Shown here: piece after piece, positions 37,043 to 45,540 of the stretch
Layout of the letters: every line of letters starts with the position of its first letter
How positions within the stretch are numbered: the stretch's first letter is position 1
Assembly: GCF_017872555.1 (NCBI RefSeq)
Contig: NZ_JAEDOX010000019.1
Span: forward strand, 1 to 48,366
From: Ruegeria sp. HKCCSA071
GTDB lineage: Bacteria > Pseudomonadota > Alphaproteobacteria > Rhodobacterales > Rhodobacteraceae
Reading direction: 5' to 3'
DNA: 48,366 nt
Notes under the pieces: generated by a model
The model's input: the letters and a program-made list of their open reading frames with translations, nothing else
What the model was told of the DNA's origin: nothing
Databases searched by the model: none
Made by a program: the position numbers and the translations under genes

Positions 37043-37789
37043 TTAGTAGTTGAACCTAAGACCGATCCCGGCGCCTTGGTCGTAGGCGCGATCAGCACCA
37101 ATCCCGATCAGCGCATCTGCATAGAGGGCTACTCCGAGGCTCAGGTTCTCTCCGATCTGGAATTCGGCGGTCGCGGACCAGGCGTCATTTTCCCAATCGT
37201 ATGGTGCTTTGATATCTGCTTTGACCCAATACCCGTCACCAAATGGCTGAAGCGCAATCAGGCGCATCGCAGTCTGGCTGACATCGGTCGAACCATTGTA
37301 TGAAGCAAAGTGCTGGACCAGAGGGATCAGAGTCAGCCCAGTATTAGTGTTTGCAAAAGCGAACCCACCAAATGGGGCTATCTGATCCGACCCGGTGCCG
37401 ATGCCTTCGTCGGGGTCACCAAAATCGAGGATCCACTCCAAACCAAGTGCAGACTTCACGCTCCAGGTGTCATTCAAGGGTTTCTGTGAGGGAAAGTAGA
37501 TCAGCTTGAAGCTGGTCTTTTCGAACCCGTCGAACCTTTCGCCAGTCGCATTCGTTGAATTGTAGTGGAGCTCGTATTTTAGTTTTAGATCGGGGCGTAA
37601 CATGTATGCACCGTCGACAAAGGCATCCTGACGGTCTGCACCCCCTCCCAAATCAAAATACTGATATCGAATGTCGGTATTGTTAACCGCAGCCAATGGA
37701 TTTGACGCGTTTTCCTCAGCTTCTGCTGCAGAGCCTACCACGAGCAGTGCATAGATCAGAGGAACAAGACAATGGAAGATGCGTGACAT
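37043..37789 (-). CDS. Outer-membrane transporter-like protein
   Basis: The 248-residue protein has a signal peptide (to about residue 24, SAAEAEE) and a barrel-like pattern (KLKYELHYNST, LTLIPLVQHFASYNG, GYWVKADIKAPYDWEN). It ends in an aromatic strand, GIGLRFNY. This fits the small transporter-like outer-membrane proteins placed beside catabolic genes. It lies between the arylsulfatase and the other barrel on one strand, 34 bp from the latter. The family is uncertain. Confidence 0.75.
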   Translation of the reverse strand: MSRIFHCLVPLIYALLVVGSAAEAEENASNPLAAVNNTDIRYQYFDLGGGADRQDAFVDGAYMLRPDLKLKYELHYNSTNATGERFDGFEKTSFKLIYFPSQKPLNDTWSVKSALGLEWILDFGDPDEGIGTGSDQIAPFGGFAFANTNTGLTLIPLVQHFASYNGSTDVSQTAMRLIALQPFGDGYWVKADIKAPYDWENDAWSATAEFQIGENLSLGVALYADALIGIGADRAYDQGAGIGLRFNY

Positions 37790-37820
37790 CAGACACCTAA
37801 GAGAGGTTGGATGGTCAGGT

Positions 37821-37850
37821 TAGACGGCGACAGGTTCTCGCCGCCGTCTA
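37821..37850. other. Intercistronic hairpin after the arylsulfatase gene
   Basis: TAGACGGCG at 37821-37829 and CGCCGTCTA at 37842-37850 form a 9-bp stem just past the sulfatase stop, without a T-run. It may tune expression between the sulfatase and the barrel gene. Confidence 0.35.
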
Positions 37851-37856
37851 CCTTCA

Positions 37857-39497
37857 TCATTGCCAGCTGGAGAAGACTTCTCGGGTCAACTCGCTTTCGG
37901 GACGAAGATTCTCAATACCTTCATACGGTACACCCTTGCCCAACGGCAGATGCGGGTGCTTTGCAATGGTTTTCTGATGACGCTTTACCATGTCCTGGAA
38001 AGACGCCCCGGACCACAGCGAATACCCGACAAGCGGATGTTCTTCACGGGGATCGCGATAGACATTGAAGACAGGGGCCGCAGCACCAGGCTGACCGGGA
38101 GCTGGCAGATGCATCTTGAACTCTTGCTTCACGACCGAGCGCAAAACCGGCCCTTCATACACATAGACATAGTCGCGGCGCGAGTTGCCTTCTCCCTCAA
38201 GCAATAGAGCCGTCTGGTCGATGCCATCAATGACACGGTCGCGTGGAATGTGGTCTGTCGCGCCTGCGAGCCGGGCAAAGGTGGAAAACAGATCTGAGAC
38301 ATGAACGATGTCACCTGCTGCACTGCCCGCCTCTATCGCGCCGGGCCACCGGATGAACGCGTCAGTTCTCACACCGCCTTCAAGGTGCTGTGTCTTGCCG
38401 CCGCGATAGATCAGCTGGTTTAAGCCCGATGTCCCTTCGTAGTGATACATCAAACCATTGTCAGCCATGATCATAACGACGGTATTATCTGCCTTGCCGG
38501 TTTCATCCAGTTTGGCCAGAACCTCACCGATCCAGCCGTCCAGAACCTGCAACTTGTCGGCATGGAAGCCACCATTGCGGGAAACGGCTTGATCCGGATA
38601 AGCAAAATTCAGCGGATAGAGTGGCCAGTATTGCATAAAGAATGGGTCGTCCTGCGAGGCGAGGCGGTCTAGCTGTTCCAGTGCCTGACTCTGATAGCGC
38701 AGGTTCATTTCTTCGTATTTGGCCTGTGTCCATTCTTCGCCCGGCGCCATGTCGACTTCGCGAGCCAAGCCGCCTACTTCCCCTTCAACGCCGGTTACCA
38801 GACCGTAGGGCTTGAATCGCCCATCCAGCTGGAATTGGTTGGACTGTCCGGACGGATGGAAGCCAAGCATATTGTTGGCAACCATCGCATCCCGTGTCAT
38901 CAGGCTGAGTTGTACTTGCTGATGCAAAGGGAATGCGGCCCAGTCAAACCCCTGATTGTGCGGAAAGGCCTGCTCAATATCGCCCTGGTGCCATTTCCCA
39001 ACATGCGCAGTGTTGTATCCTTCTTCCTTCAGGATCTCGGCAATCGTGACTTCTTCAGCTGCAAGACCTTCGCCAACCAGCGCAACTTTGACCTCTTCAA
39101 CGCCGGCGCGCACCGGATGACGACCGGTCAACATCGCAGTTCGTGTCGGTGTGCAGGATGGCTCAGTATACATCCTCATCAAGGACATGCCTTCCGCGGC
39201 AAAGTCGTTGATGTTGGGCGTATCGAAACCGGTGACGTAGTTCATCGTCCGGTTACCCATTTGACCGAAGCTGACATCGTCGATCAATATGTATAGAAAA
39301 TTGGGCGGCTGACCGCCATTGGCGTCGCGGATATCGGCAAGTTTCGCCTCGATCTCGATGTCCTGCGCATCCCATTGCGCGCCAAACTGTGCGCGAAGGA
39401 ACTCAAACTCTCCATCATGGATGATGGGCGCATCTTGGGCAAAACCCGCGCCAGCCATCAGCACCATGGCTGAGGCATGTTTCAGTAGTGATCTCAT
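37857..39497 (-). CDS. Arylsulfatase (alkaline-phosphatase superfamily), exported
   Basis: The 546-residue enzyme has a signal peptide (cut near GFA-QDA, residue 20) and acts in the periplasm. The sulfatase signature is SCTPTRTAMLTGR, with Cys115 expected to become formylglycine (CxPxR pattern). Other residues: metal-site Asp pair LIDDVS (73-74), HVGKWHQG, and MIMADNGLMYHYEG (second metal part). Substrate class (sulfated small molecule or glycan) is not readable. It heads the minus-strand operon with two barrel proteins. No formylglycine-generating enzyme is encoded nearby. Confidence 0.9.
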   Translation of the reverse strand: MRSLLKHASAMVLMAGAGFAQDAPIIHDGEFEFLRAQFGAQWDAQDIEIEAKLADIRDANGGQPPNFLYILIDDVSFGQMGNRTMNYVTGFDTPNINDFAAEGMSLMRMYTEPSCTPTRTAMLTGRHPVRAGVEEVKVALVGEGLAAEEVTIAEILKEEGYNTAHVGKWHQGDIEQAFPHNQGFDWAAFPLHQQVQLSLMTRDAMVANNMLGFHPSGQSNQFQLDGRFKPYGLVTGVEGEVGGLAREVDMAPGEEWTQAKYEEMNLRYQSQALEQLDRLASQDDPFFMQYWPLYPLNFAYPDQAVSRNGGFHADKLQVLDGWIGEVLAKLDETGKADNTVVMIMADNGLMYHYEGTSGLNQLIYRGGKTQHLEGGVRTDAFIRWPGAIEAGSAAGDIVHVSDLFSTFARLAGATDHIPRDRVIDGIDQTALLLEGEGNSRRDYVYVYEGPVLRSVVKQEFKMHLPAPGQPGAAAPVFNVYRDPREEHPLVGYSLWSGASFQDMVKRHQKTIAKHPHLPLGKGVPYEGIENLRPESELTREVFSSWQ

Positions 39498-39518
39498 CGG
39501 TATCCCTTCCCCTATGGA

Positions 39519-39824
39519 TTAGATCTTTCCTGCGCGCCGCAGCGATTGGACGATTTCATCCCGAAGACCATCCAGGGTATCGCGGACATCGCAGGCGAAT
39601 TGGTACGAGTGGCTTCCCGGCTCTGTGTTCACTGGCAGAAACTCGTCACAAAGAAGCTGATAGTCGCGGCAGATCTCATCGAATTCCGTATCCGCGCGCC
39701 GTAAATCCGCAATTTCGGATTGGTGATCGGGAAACAGGGTATCAAAGGCGTAACGTTCCAATGGCGATGACTCATTCGATGGATCAGCAGACTTCGCTGA
39801 GTTTTCGCCGAATTCACTTCTCAC
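39519..39824 (-). CDS. Small hypothetical protein, upstream of arylsulfatase
   Basis: The 101-residue protein contains HQSEIADLRRADTEFDEICRDYQLLCDEFL, a helical pattern also seen in small DUF465/YdcH-like proteins. No function is known. The start is a guess: GTG at 39824 fits. The frame runs further up through the neighbouring gene's coding region, which is unlikely to be used. It ends 22 bp before the arylsulfatase start, so it is probably the first gene of that operon. Confidence 0.55.
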   Translation of the reverse strand: MRSEFGENSAKSADPSNESSPLERYAFDTLFPDHQSEIADLRRADTEFDEICRDYQLLCDEFLPVNTEPGSHSYQFACDVRDTLDGLRDEIVQSLRRAGKI

Positions 39825-39879
39825 AAAAGGTTTATCGGGGCATAATACGGTGTAATCTAATGCGTAACTTACTGAAAAT

Positions 39880-41238
39880 ATGGATTTAAACAAAGACACA
39901 TCTACTGCATTGAATGAGAGCGGGTCGCCTGCTCCCAAAGATGTGCGGGCGGCACTTCAGCGGCTTGTCAGGTCTTCAACTTTCGCAGGTTCGCAGCGAT
40001 TGCAGGACTTTCTGGTGTATGTGGTCGAAGAATCGCTTAGCGGTCGAGCTGACGATATTCGTGCCAAGACCATCGCAATGGATGTTTATGGTGGGACCCC
40101 TTCAGAGATGTCGCGCCGTGAAAACGTCGTTCGGGTCGATGCCGGCCGCTTGCGTCGCAAGCTTACCGAATTCTATGCCGGAGATGGTCTCGAAGAGGGC
40201 ACGATATTCGACCTGCCAAAGGGCGGCTACGCTCCTAAGATTCTAGTCAGGTCGCCCGAGACGCTTCAACCTCCTCCGTTTGGGCTGAAAATCAGAGCAA
40301 ACACTTGGCGTCGCCCGTTCGTTGGAGTTGTCGGCCTCTTCGCACTAGCCTGTATTGTAGTTGCTGTTGTGTTGCTATCGACAAAACTAGCGGATCCAGT
40401 CGGCTCGCCGACCGATGACCTGAGTCGTGACGAGCGCAGCGCCATTTTCGATGCATCTCCAATGCGTCTTCAGGCTGTAAATCTGGCCAATACTGGTCGT
40501 GATCTAATCTTTCCGGCCTTGGAACCTGCGCGTCTTGACGCGGCCTTAACCATATTCAAGGGGGCAATTGAAAACGACGACAGCTATTTCGGCGGCCATG
40601 CAGGCGCTGCGCAGGTCGCTGCGACAATTGCTGTGTTGACATCCGATGCCGACCTAGCCAACGAAATGTTGAACTACGCCGACGCTCAGGCCAACAGGGC
40701 CATCGAGTTGGCCCCGGAAACGGGTTGGAGCCAGTCCGCAATGGCTTGGGTCAAGTTTGCTATGGGAAACTGGCCTGAGGCCATAGAATTTGCGCAAAGA
40801 GCACAGCGTTTGGCACCACACGACGTACATGTGTTGGAGTTCGTGTCGCTAGTCCTGCTCTATTCCGGTTCATTTGAACAAGTCGTAACAATTAGCGAGG
40901 ACTCGCTCTCAAAAATCGAGCTAGATCGGGGTTATGTGTTTCAGAATGCGATGGGGTCAGCAAAGTTCCATCTGAAGGACTATGCAGGTGCCGTGTCAGC
41001 CTTTGAACGAGCAATGGAAAAAGGCGGCCCTGTAGGGCCTGTATCCGTTGCTTACCTAATGGCGTCACATCAGATGTTGGGGAATAAGGCTGAAGCTCAG
41101 GCTCTATCGGAACAACTCTCTCACGAGTGGCCTGACAGTCGCGTGGATGCGCTGTTTAAGAAGCTTTTTGCAAATCCGAAATATGGGGAAGACCTTGGTG
41201 AAGCTATGAGGCAAGCCAATTGGAAGCCACCAAGTTAG
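39880..41238 (+). CDS. Membrane-anchored winged-helix/TPR regulator
   Basis: The 452-residue protein has an N-terminal DNA-binding-like region (LQDFLVYVVEESLSGRADDIRAKTIAMDVY ... ENVVRVDAGRLRRKLTEFY, about 25-105), a membrane helix (about 144-168) and TPR-like helix pairs in the periplasmic part (about 210-440). Such proteins resemble ToxR/CadC-type one-component regulators. It is divergent from the sulfatase operon (56 bp from the small gene's start), so it is a good candidate for its regulator. Unit 2 lies just downstream. Confidence 0.8.
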   Translation: MDLNKDTSTALNESGSPAPKDVRAALQRLVRSSTFAGSQRLQDFLVYVVEESLSGRADDIRAKTIAMDVYGGTPSEMSRRENVVRVDAGRLRRKLTEFYAGDGLEEGTIFDLPKGGYAPKILVRSPETLQPPPFGLKIRANTWRRPFVGVVGLFALACIVVAVVLLSTKLADPVGSPTDDLSRDERSAIFDASPMRLQAVNLANTGRDLIFPALEPARLDAALTIFKGAIENDDSYFGGHAGAAQVAATIAVLTSDADLANEMLNYADAQANRAIELAPETGWSQSAMAWVKFAMGNWPEAIEFAQRAQRLAPHDVHVLEFVSLVLLYSGSFEQVVTISEDSLSKIELDRGYVFQNAMGSAKFHLKDYAGAVSAFERAMEKGGPVGPVSVAYLMASHQMLGNKAEAQALSEQLSHEWPDSRVDALFKKLFANPKYGEDLGEAMRQANWKPPS

Positions 41239-41366
41239 GAGCGTAATTTCGAATTTCGGCCGGTAGAGTTTCTCTCAATGTCATTGAGGCCGAATGCTCG
41301 GCAACTGTACCATGCCCTCTTCATGTGCATTCACGTGTTTCGGACATCGCGCAGCATGCGACACTT

Positions 41367-42224
41367 CGGGCTCAGACCAGCCCAATGCACCCACAGCGTT
41401 TCTCGGATAACAAGCAATCGGACAACGGCCATTCAAACCAACAGTAAAATTCAGGTGTCAGCGCGGTGCTGATGTCTGGGCTTGGCGGGAGGATTGGAGG
41501 ACCCAATATGCCAAGAGTCCAACTTCCCGCAGTCACCCCGAAACGACGAACCTGGAACAAGGGTCGGATCGTCGGCCGGAAAAGGCCGCTGTTGCCGAAA
41601 CAAGTGTGGGCAATCCGCGCGCGGCTCGAATTGGCCAGGAATCTGCGTGATCTCACGCTGTTCAACGTGGCGATTGATAGCAAGCTTCGCGGATGCGACT
41701 TGGAGAAACTGTCCGTCAGCGATTTGGTCAGAAATGACCGCGTTCGCGAGAGGGGGTCTGTGATCCAGAGCAAAACCCGACGACCCGTTCAGTTCGAACT
41801 CTCTGAAAACACGCGGGATACCATTGCCGCATGGATCAAGTCGCCGGAAATGATCGGCTGCCGTTTCATGTTTCCCAGCCGGTTTCATGACCGCCCACAT
41901 ATCTCATCCCGCCAATATGGCCGACTTGTGCGGGATTGGGTTTCTGCGATTGGGTTGGAACCCAGCGGCTACGGCACCCATTCGCTGCGCCGGACCAAGG
42001 CGGCGGAGATCTACCGCAAAACCGGAAATCTCAGGGCGGTTCAACTGTTGCTCGGACACACAAAGGTCGACAGCACTGTCAGGTATCTTGGTGTTGAACT
42101 TGAAGATGCGCTGAGCATCGCCGAGCAAATCGACATTTGAACCATGTTGGCGGGCGGCACTTGCCGTTCGCCAATCCAGACCAGACCTACGGTCGCACCG
42201 CGGCAGTGGTTCGGTTCGAGCCCA
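41367..42224 (+). mobile_element. Solo tyrosine-recombinase unit 2
   Basis: An 858-bp homolog of unit 1. The left motif (CGGGCTCA, 41367) again starts exactly 141 bp before the recombinase ATG. The right motif TTCGAGCCCA (42215-42224) begins 75 bp past the stop, against 74 bp in unit 1. The left end is more degenerate (about 16 of 22 bases). A shared 44-bp block precedes both genes (41457-41500 and 35103-35146). Confidence 0.6.
41508..42140 (+). CDS. Short tyrosine recombinase/integrase, copy 2
   Basis: The 210-residue homolog of copy 1 (35154), with identical catalytic motifs (SKLRGCDL, HSLRRTKA, LLGHTKVDSTVRYLGV). Differences are scattered, about 36 by hand count, mostly conservative, which suggests a functional protein in both. 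The start ATG at 41508 matches copy 1; the frame is open further up (41466), but the stop in copy 1 argues against that longer form. Confidence 0.85.
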   Translation: MPRVQLPAVTPKRRTWNKGRIVGRKRPLLPKQVWAIRARLELARNLRDLTLFNVAIDSKLRGCDLEKLSVSDLVRNDRVRERGSVIQSKTRRPVQFELSENTRDTIAAWIKSPEMIGCRFMFPSRFHDRPHISSRQYGRLVRDWVSAIGLEPSGYGTHSLRRTKAAEIYRKTGNLRAVQLLLGHTKVDSTVRYLGVELEDALSIAEQIDI

Positions 42225-42307
42225 ATGCAGTCACTGCTCCTTCGTTTCGCGGTTGTTTGCCCTGAAGGAGCGACACATAATATCTTTTAAGACGATTGGA
42301 GATTTTT

Positions 42308-44002
42308 ATGGCTGTTTTTACAAAGACCGCAGGTTTTTTTGTGATCGCTATGGGCATGTTCCCCGTTGCCTTGGAGGCTCAGGACAGCCCACGACTGATC
42401 CTTCAAATCACTGTGGACCAGTTGAGAGGCGACCTCCCGAGAAGGCACTTGGACCAGTTTGGCGCAGGCGGGTTCAGATATCTTCTTGAAGAGGGGATTC
42501 ACTACGATAACGCGCACCACACCCACGCGAACACCGAAACAATCGTCGGCCACACGACGCTGGCGACGGGCGCGAACCCCGCGGCGCATGGGATGGTCGG
42601 CAATCTCTGGTACGACCGGTCGCAAGGGCGGACCGTCTATAACATTGAGGACCCCGATTACTCGATCCTCACGAGCGGTGCGGACGTTGACGACTCCACC
42701 GAAATCGACCCGACCCAGCGGGCTGCGACTAGTGACGGTCGATCGCCCCGCACAATCCTCACATCGACCTTTGGAGACGAATTGGCTCTCGCCACTGCAG
42801 GACGCGCGAAAGTGTTCGGTGTCTCTATCAAGGATCGCGGGGCGGTCGCGATGGCTGGCCATGTAGGCAAGGCGTTCTGGTTCTCGAAGTCCGCCGGACA
42901 GTTCGTGACGAGCAGCTACTACTACGATGCCTATCCGACTTGGGTCGAGGATTGGAACGCCAAGGGGCTGCCGCAAAGCTTCAGCGGGCAGTCATGGGAA
43001 TTGCTCAACCCCATCGACACCTACCTGTTCAGCGATCGGGACGACCAACCCTGGGAGCCGGATTTTGCAGGCTTCGGGCGCACCTTCCCGCACCCGCTTG
43101 GAACGGTTGACGATAAGTATTTCACAACGCTCCTCACGCTCAGCCCGTTCGGGGACCGAATGACGGCCGATTTTGCCAAAACCGTCATCGATGCCGAAGA
43201 CCTTGGCGACGACGACGTGACCGATTTCCTTGCGGTCAGCTTCTCGGTCACGGATTACGTCGGACATTTCTTCGGCCCGTCGAGCCTCGAGGCCGAGGAC
43301 AACCTGCTACAACTCGATCGTACGCTTGCCGACCTGTTCGCCTATGTCGATGCCGAGATCGGTCTGGAGAACACTCTGATCGTGCTTTCGTCGGATCATG
43401 GCGCGCCCGAAGCGCCCGGGTACCTCGAGTCGATCGGAATGCCCGGGGGCTACGTGACACCCGACGAATGGGACACCGCCCCGGCTGTGGCTCGGATCAA
43501 GGAGCGCTTTGGCCTGAGCGGTCCATTGTTCGAGGGCTACGACCACCCCTATCTGACCCTGTCCGAGGCTATTCGCCAAGATCCTGGCATCGACAGAGTT
43601 GCGCTTGAAACTGCGATTGCCGATGAGTTGGTCGCCTTTGAGGGGGTGGCCTATGCTGTGCCCAGTTCGCGCCTACGCGAAGGCTCGCTCCCGGACAATG
43701 CACTGATGCGCGCGGTCTTGAATAACTATCATCCGGATCGCTCCGGGGATATCTACCTCGTGTTCAAGCCGGAATGGTTCATCAACGACATGGATGGATT
43801 GTCGGTGACAGTCACCCACGGATCGCCTTGGCGCTACGACACGTTCGTACCGATCCTGTTTGCTGGCTATGGGCTGGATCCACAACGAGTATCGCGGCGT
43901 GTTCACACCGTTGATGTAGCTATGACTCTGGCTTCCGTGGCAGAAACTCGGCCTCCGTCCGGTGCGGCGGGAGAAGTCTTACTGGAGGTCTTGGGGCAGT
44001 AG
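42308..44002 (+). CDS. Alkaline phosphatase family protein, PafA-like
   Basis: The 564-residue protein has a signal peptide (cut near LEA-QDS, residue 25). Its motifs are those of PafA-type phosphatases: TVDQLRGD (first metal Asp), HANTETIVGHTTLATG (Thr nucleophile, residues 76-78), SFSVTDYVGH, LSSDHGAPE and VTHGSPWRYD. The nucleophile is Thr, not the Cys of sulfatases, so it should cleave phosphate esters in the periplasm. The ATG at 42308 has TTGGAG at 42297. It follows recombinase unit 2 and is a stand-alone gene. Confidence 0.85.
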   Translation: MAVFTKTAGFFVIAMGMFPVALEAQDSPRLILQITVDQLRGDLPRRHLDQFGAGGFRYLLEEGIHYDNAHHTHANTETIVGHTTLATGANPAAHGMVGNLWYDRSQGRTVYNIEDPDYSILTSGADVDDSTEIDPTQRAATSDGRSPRTILTSTFGDELALATAGRAKVFGVSIKDRGAVAMAGHVGKAFWFSKSAGQFVTSSYYYDAYPTWVEDWNAKGLPQSFSGQSWELLNPIDTYLFSDRDDQPWEPDFAGFGRTFPHPLGTVDDKYFTTLLTLSPFGDRMTADFAKTVIDAEDLGDDDVTDFLAVSFSVTDYVGHFFGPSSLEAEDNLLQLDRTLADLFAYVDAEIGLENTLIVLSSDHGAPEAPGYLESIGMPGGYVTPDEWDTAPAVARIKERFGLSGPLFEGYDHPYLTLSEAIRQDPGIDRVALETAIADELVAFEGVAYAVPSSRLREGSLPDNALMRAVLNNYHPDRSGDIYLVFKPEWFINDMDGLSVTVTHGSPWRYDTFVPILFAGYGLDPQRVSRRVHTVDVAMTLASVAETRPPSGAAGEVLLEVLGQ

Positions 44003-44326
44003 TTCCTAGGCGGGACCGAGTGACATCAGCGTTAAGTCCGTGGGGCTTCCAGGCGACCGCTAAGTCCGCTCACTGCTAGCCCAAGCCCGACCAGGCGAAC
44101 GGCCTCAATCTCTGAGGTCAGCCATTCAAGCTGGGCGCGGCAAACTTGCGGAATGAGCCCGAAGTGCATGATGCTGCGTTCGGCTCGGGTGGCAGCGACC
44201 CGTAGCTTTCTGACTTTGCGAGGCGAAGGCGGTTGGGCATTACGGATCGGCGCGACCGGCCCGATAGCGGCCATTCGACGGTCTAGAGCGGACGGGGATT
44301 AGCGCTCAAGGTCGGCCCCGAACTAG
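44003..44326. other. Non-coding gap with degenerate repeat-like sequence
   Basis: 324 bp with no convincing gene. It holds AGCGGCCATTCG at 44268-44279 and other pieces that resemble the GACCGCT-type repeats found further right. A frame on the minus strand at 44032-44274 is not convincing as a protein. Confidence 0.5.
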
Positions 44327-44557
44327 TCAGAACCTGCCGGGATACATACTCATCATACTTTGGACATCGGCATCGCTGGAGAAGGCGTCCGGGTTGCGGG
44401 AAAGAACCTCCCAGATGAATTCCCGCCGGGCCCGGGCGTCATCGGGCTGCGTTTCCTCAGGGCGGGGGCGCGGGGCGAAGTGGAATACACGCTGGATGAA
44501 GCCAAGAGCCTTTTGAAGCGGCGGGACTGTGCGGGCGCTGGTCATGAATGCGTTCAT
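44327..44557 (-). CDS. Small conserved-looking hypothetical protein
   Basis: The 76-residue protein (MNAFMTSARTVPPLQKALGF ... DVQSMMSMYPGRF) is amphipathic and charged in the middle, with no known domain. It resembles small proteins beside LysR genes in related bacteria, from memory. It is divergent from the LysR gene (95 bp), so the two may share control. GAGAG stands directly before the ATG. Confidence 0.6.
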   Translation of the reverse strand: MNAFMTSARTVPPLQKALGFIQRVFHFAPRPRPEETQPDDARARREFIWEVLSRNPDAFSSDADVQSMMSMYPGRF

Positions 44558-44652
44558 CTCTCGGGCCTTTCCTGCTGCTGTGAAGGTGCTCCCACTGTAG
44601 CGGCTGCACGATTTTCCCGGTATCGGCTGCGGCGATGTGCTATTCTACAAAA

Positions 44653-45540
44653 ATGAAGAGCGTACTCCGGAGCTGGTCAGAAATCAGGGTCTTTCTTGCC
44701 GTCGTGCGCGCGGGGTCCACCTTGGCTGCCTCGCGCCAGCTCGGCATGGCCCAGCCAACCGTTGCGCGCCGCATTGAGGCGCTTGAGCATGAGCTAGGCG
44801 TAACCCTGTTCGAGCGGGACACGCGCGGCTTCCGGCCGACCGAAACAGCACGAGCGATCCTGCGGAACGCGGAAGAAATCGAAGCGGCGGCAACCTGCCT
44901 GGCCCAGACGGTTGAAACGCTGCGCAGCACCAGGCCGATCCGGATCACGGCCTATTCCGGCAACTTCTCGCCCCGGATCGCAACGATCTTCAACGAGTTC
45001 TCTTTGCTCCGCCCCGATGTCAGCTTCGAATTCCTGCCCAGCGTCGAAGTCCTGGATTTATCGGCTGGCGAAGCGGACATAGCACTGCGCGTGACAAGAA
45101 GCCCTCCCCATCCGGACCTCATCTGCCGCAAGATAAGCACCGCGCGTTACGCGCTTTTCGGATCCCATTCATACGCCGAAAAACACGGGTTGCCGACCTC
45201 GGTAGAAGACTTGTTCAACCATACGTTTGTCAGCTTCCTACGTGAAGGTGTGCCGTCAGCCTTTCACGATTGGCTGATCCGCTATGCGGAACCTGATCAG
45301 ATCAGGCAAACCTATTCCGAGCTGGACCTGATGCATGCCGCCATCCGGTCGGGTCATGGCCTTGGCATCATAAACGTGAAACTTGCCGAAAGCGATGACA
45401 CGCTCATTCAATGCTTTGCGCCGCTCGAGGAGATGAACTCGGAGCATTTGATGCTGATTGCGCCAGAGGCTTATAGTCGCCCCGAAGTAAAGGCCTTCGC
45501 GAAATTCTTCGCGCCCCGCTATGCTGCCATTTTCAGGTAG
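44653..45540 (+). CDS. LysR family transcriptional regulator
   Basis: The 295-residue protein has the N-terminal LysR winged helix (SWSEIRVFLAVVRAGSTLAASRQLGMAQPTVARRIEALEHELGVTLFER) and a type-2 periplasmic-binding-like effector domain (about 90-290). The effector is unknown. I chose the ATG at 44653; an ATG six codons earlier (44635) is possible. It is divergent from the small hypothetical gene, the usual LysR arrangement. Confidence 0.9.
   Translation: MKSVLRSWSEIRVFLAVVRAGSTLAASRQLGMAQPTVARRIEALEHELGVTLFERDTRGFRPTETARAILRNAEEIEAAATCLAQTVETLRSTRPIRITAYSGNFSPRIATIFNEFSLLRPDVSFEFLPSVEVLDLSAGEADIALRVTRSPPHPDLICRKISTARYALFGSHSYAEKHGLPTSVEDLFNHTFVSFLREGVPSAFHDWLIRYAEPDQIRQTYSELDLMHAAIRSGHGLGIINVKLAESDDTLIQCFAPLEEMNSEHLMLIAPEAYSRPEVKAFAKFFAPRYAAIFR

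Noticed and set aside
42205..42240. tRNA T-arm-like sequence (GGTTCGAGCCC) after recombinase copy 2
   Set aside because: No acceptor, D or anticodon arms could be fitted around it; treated as part of the unit's end motif.
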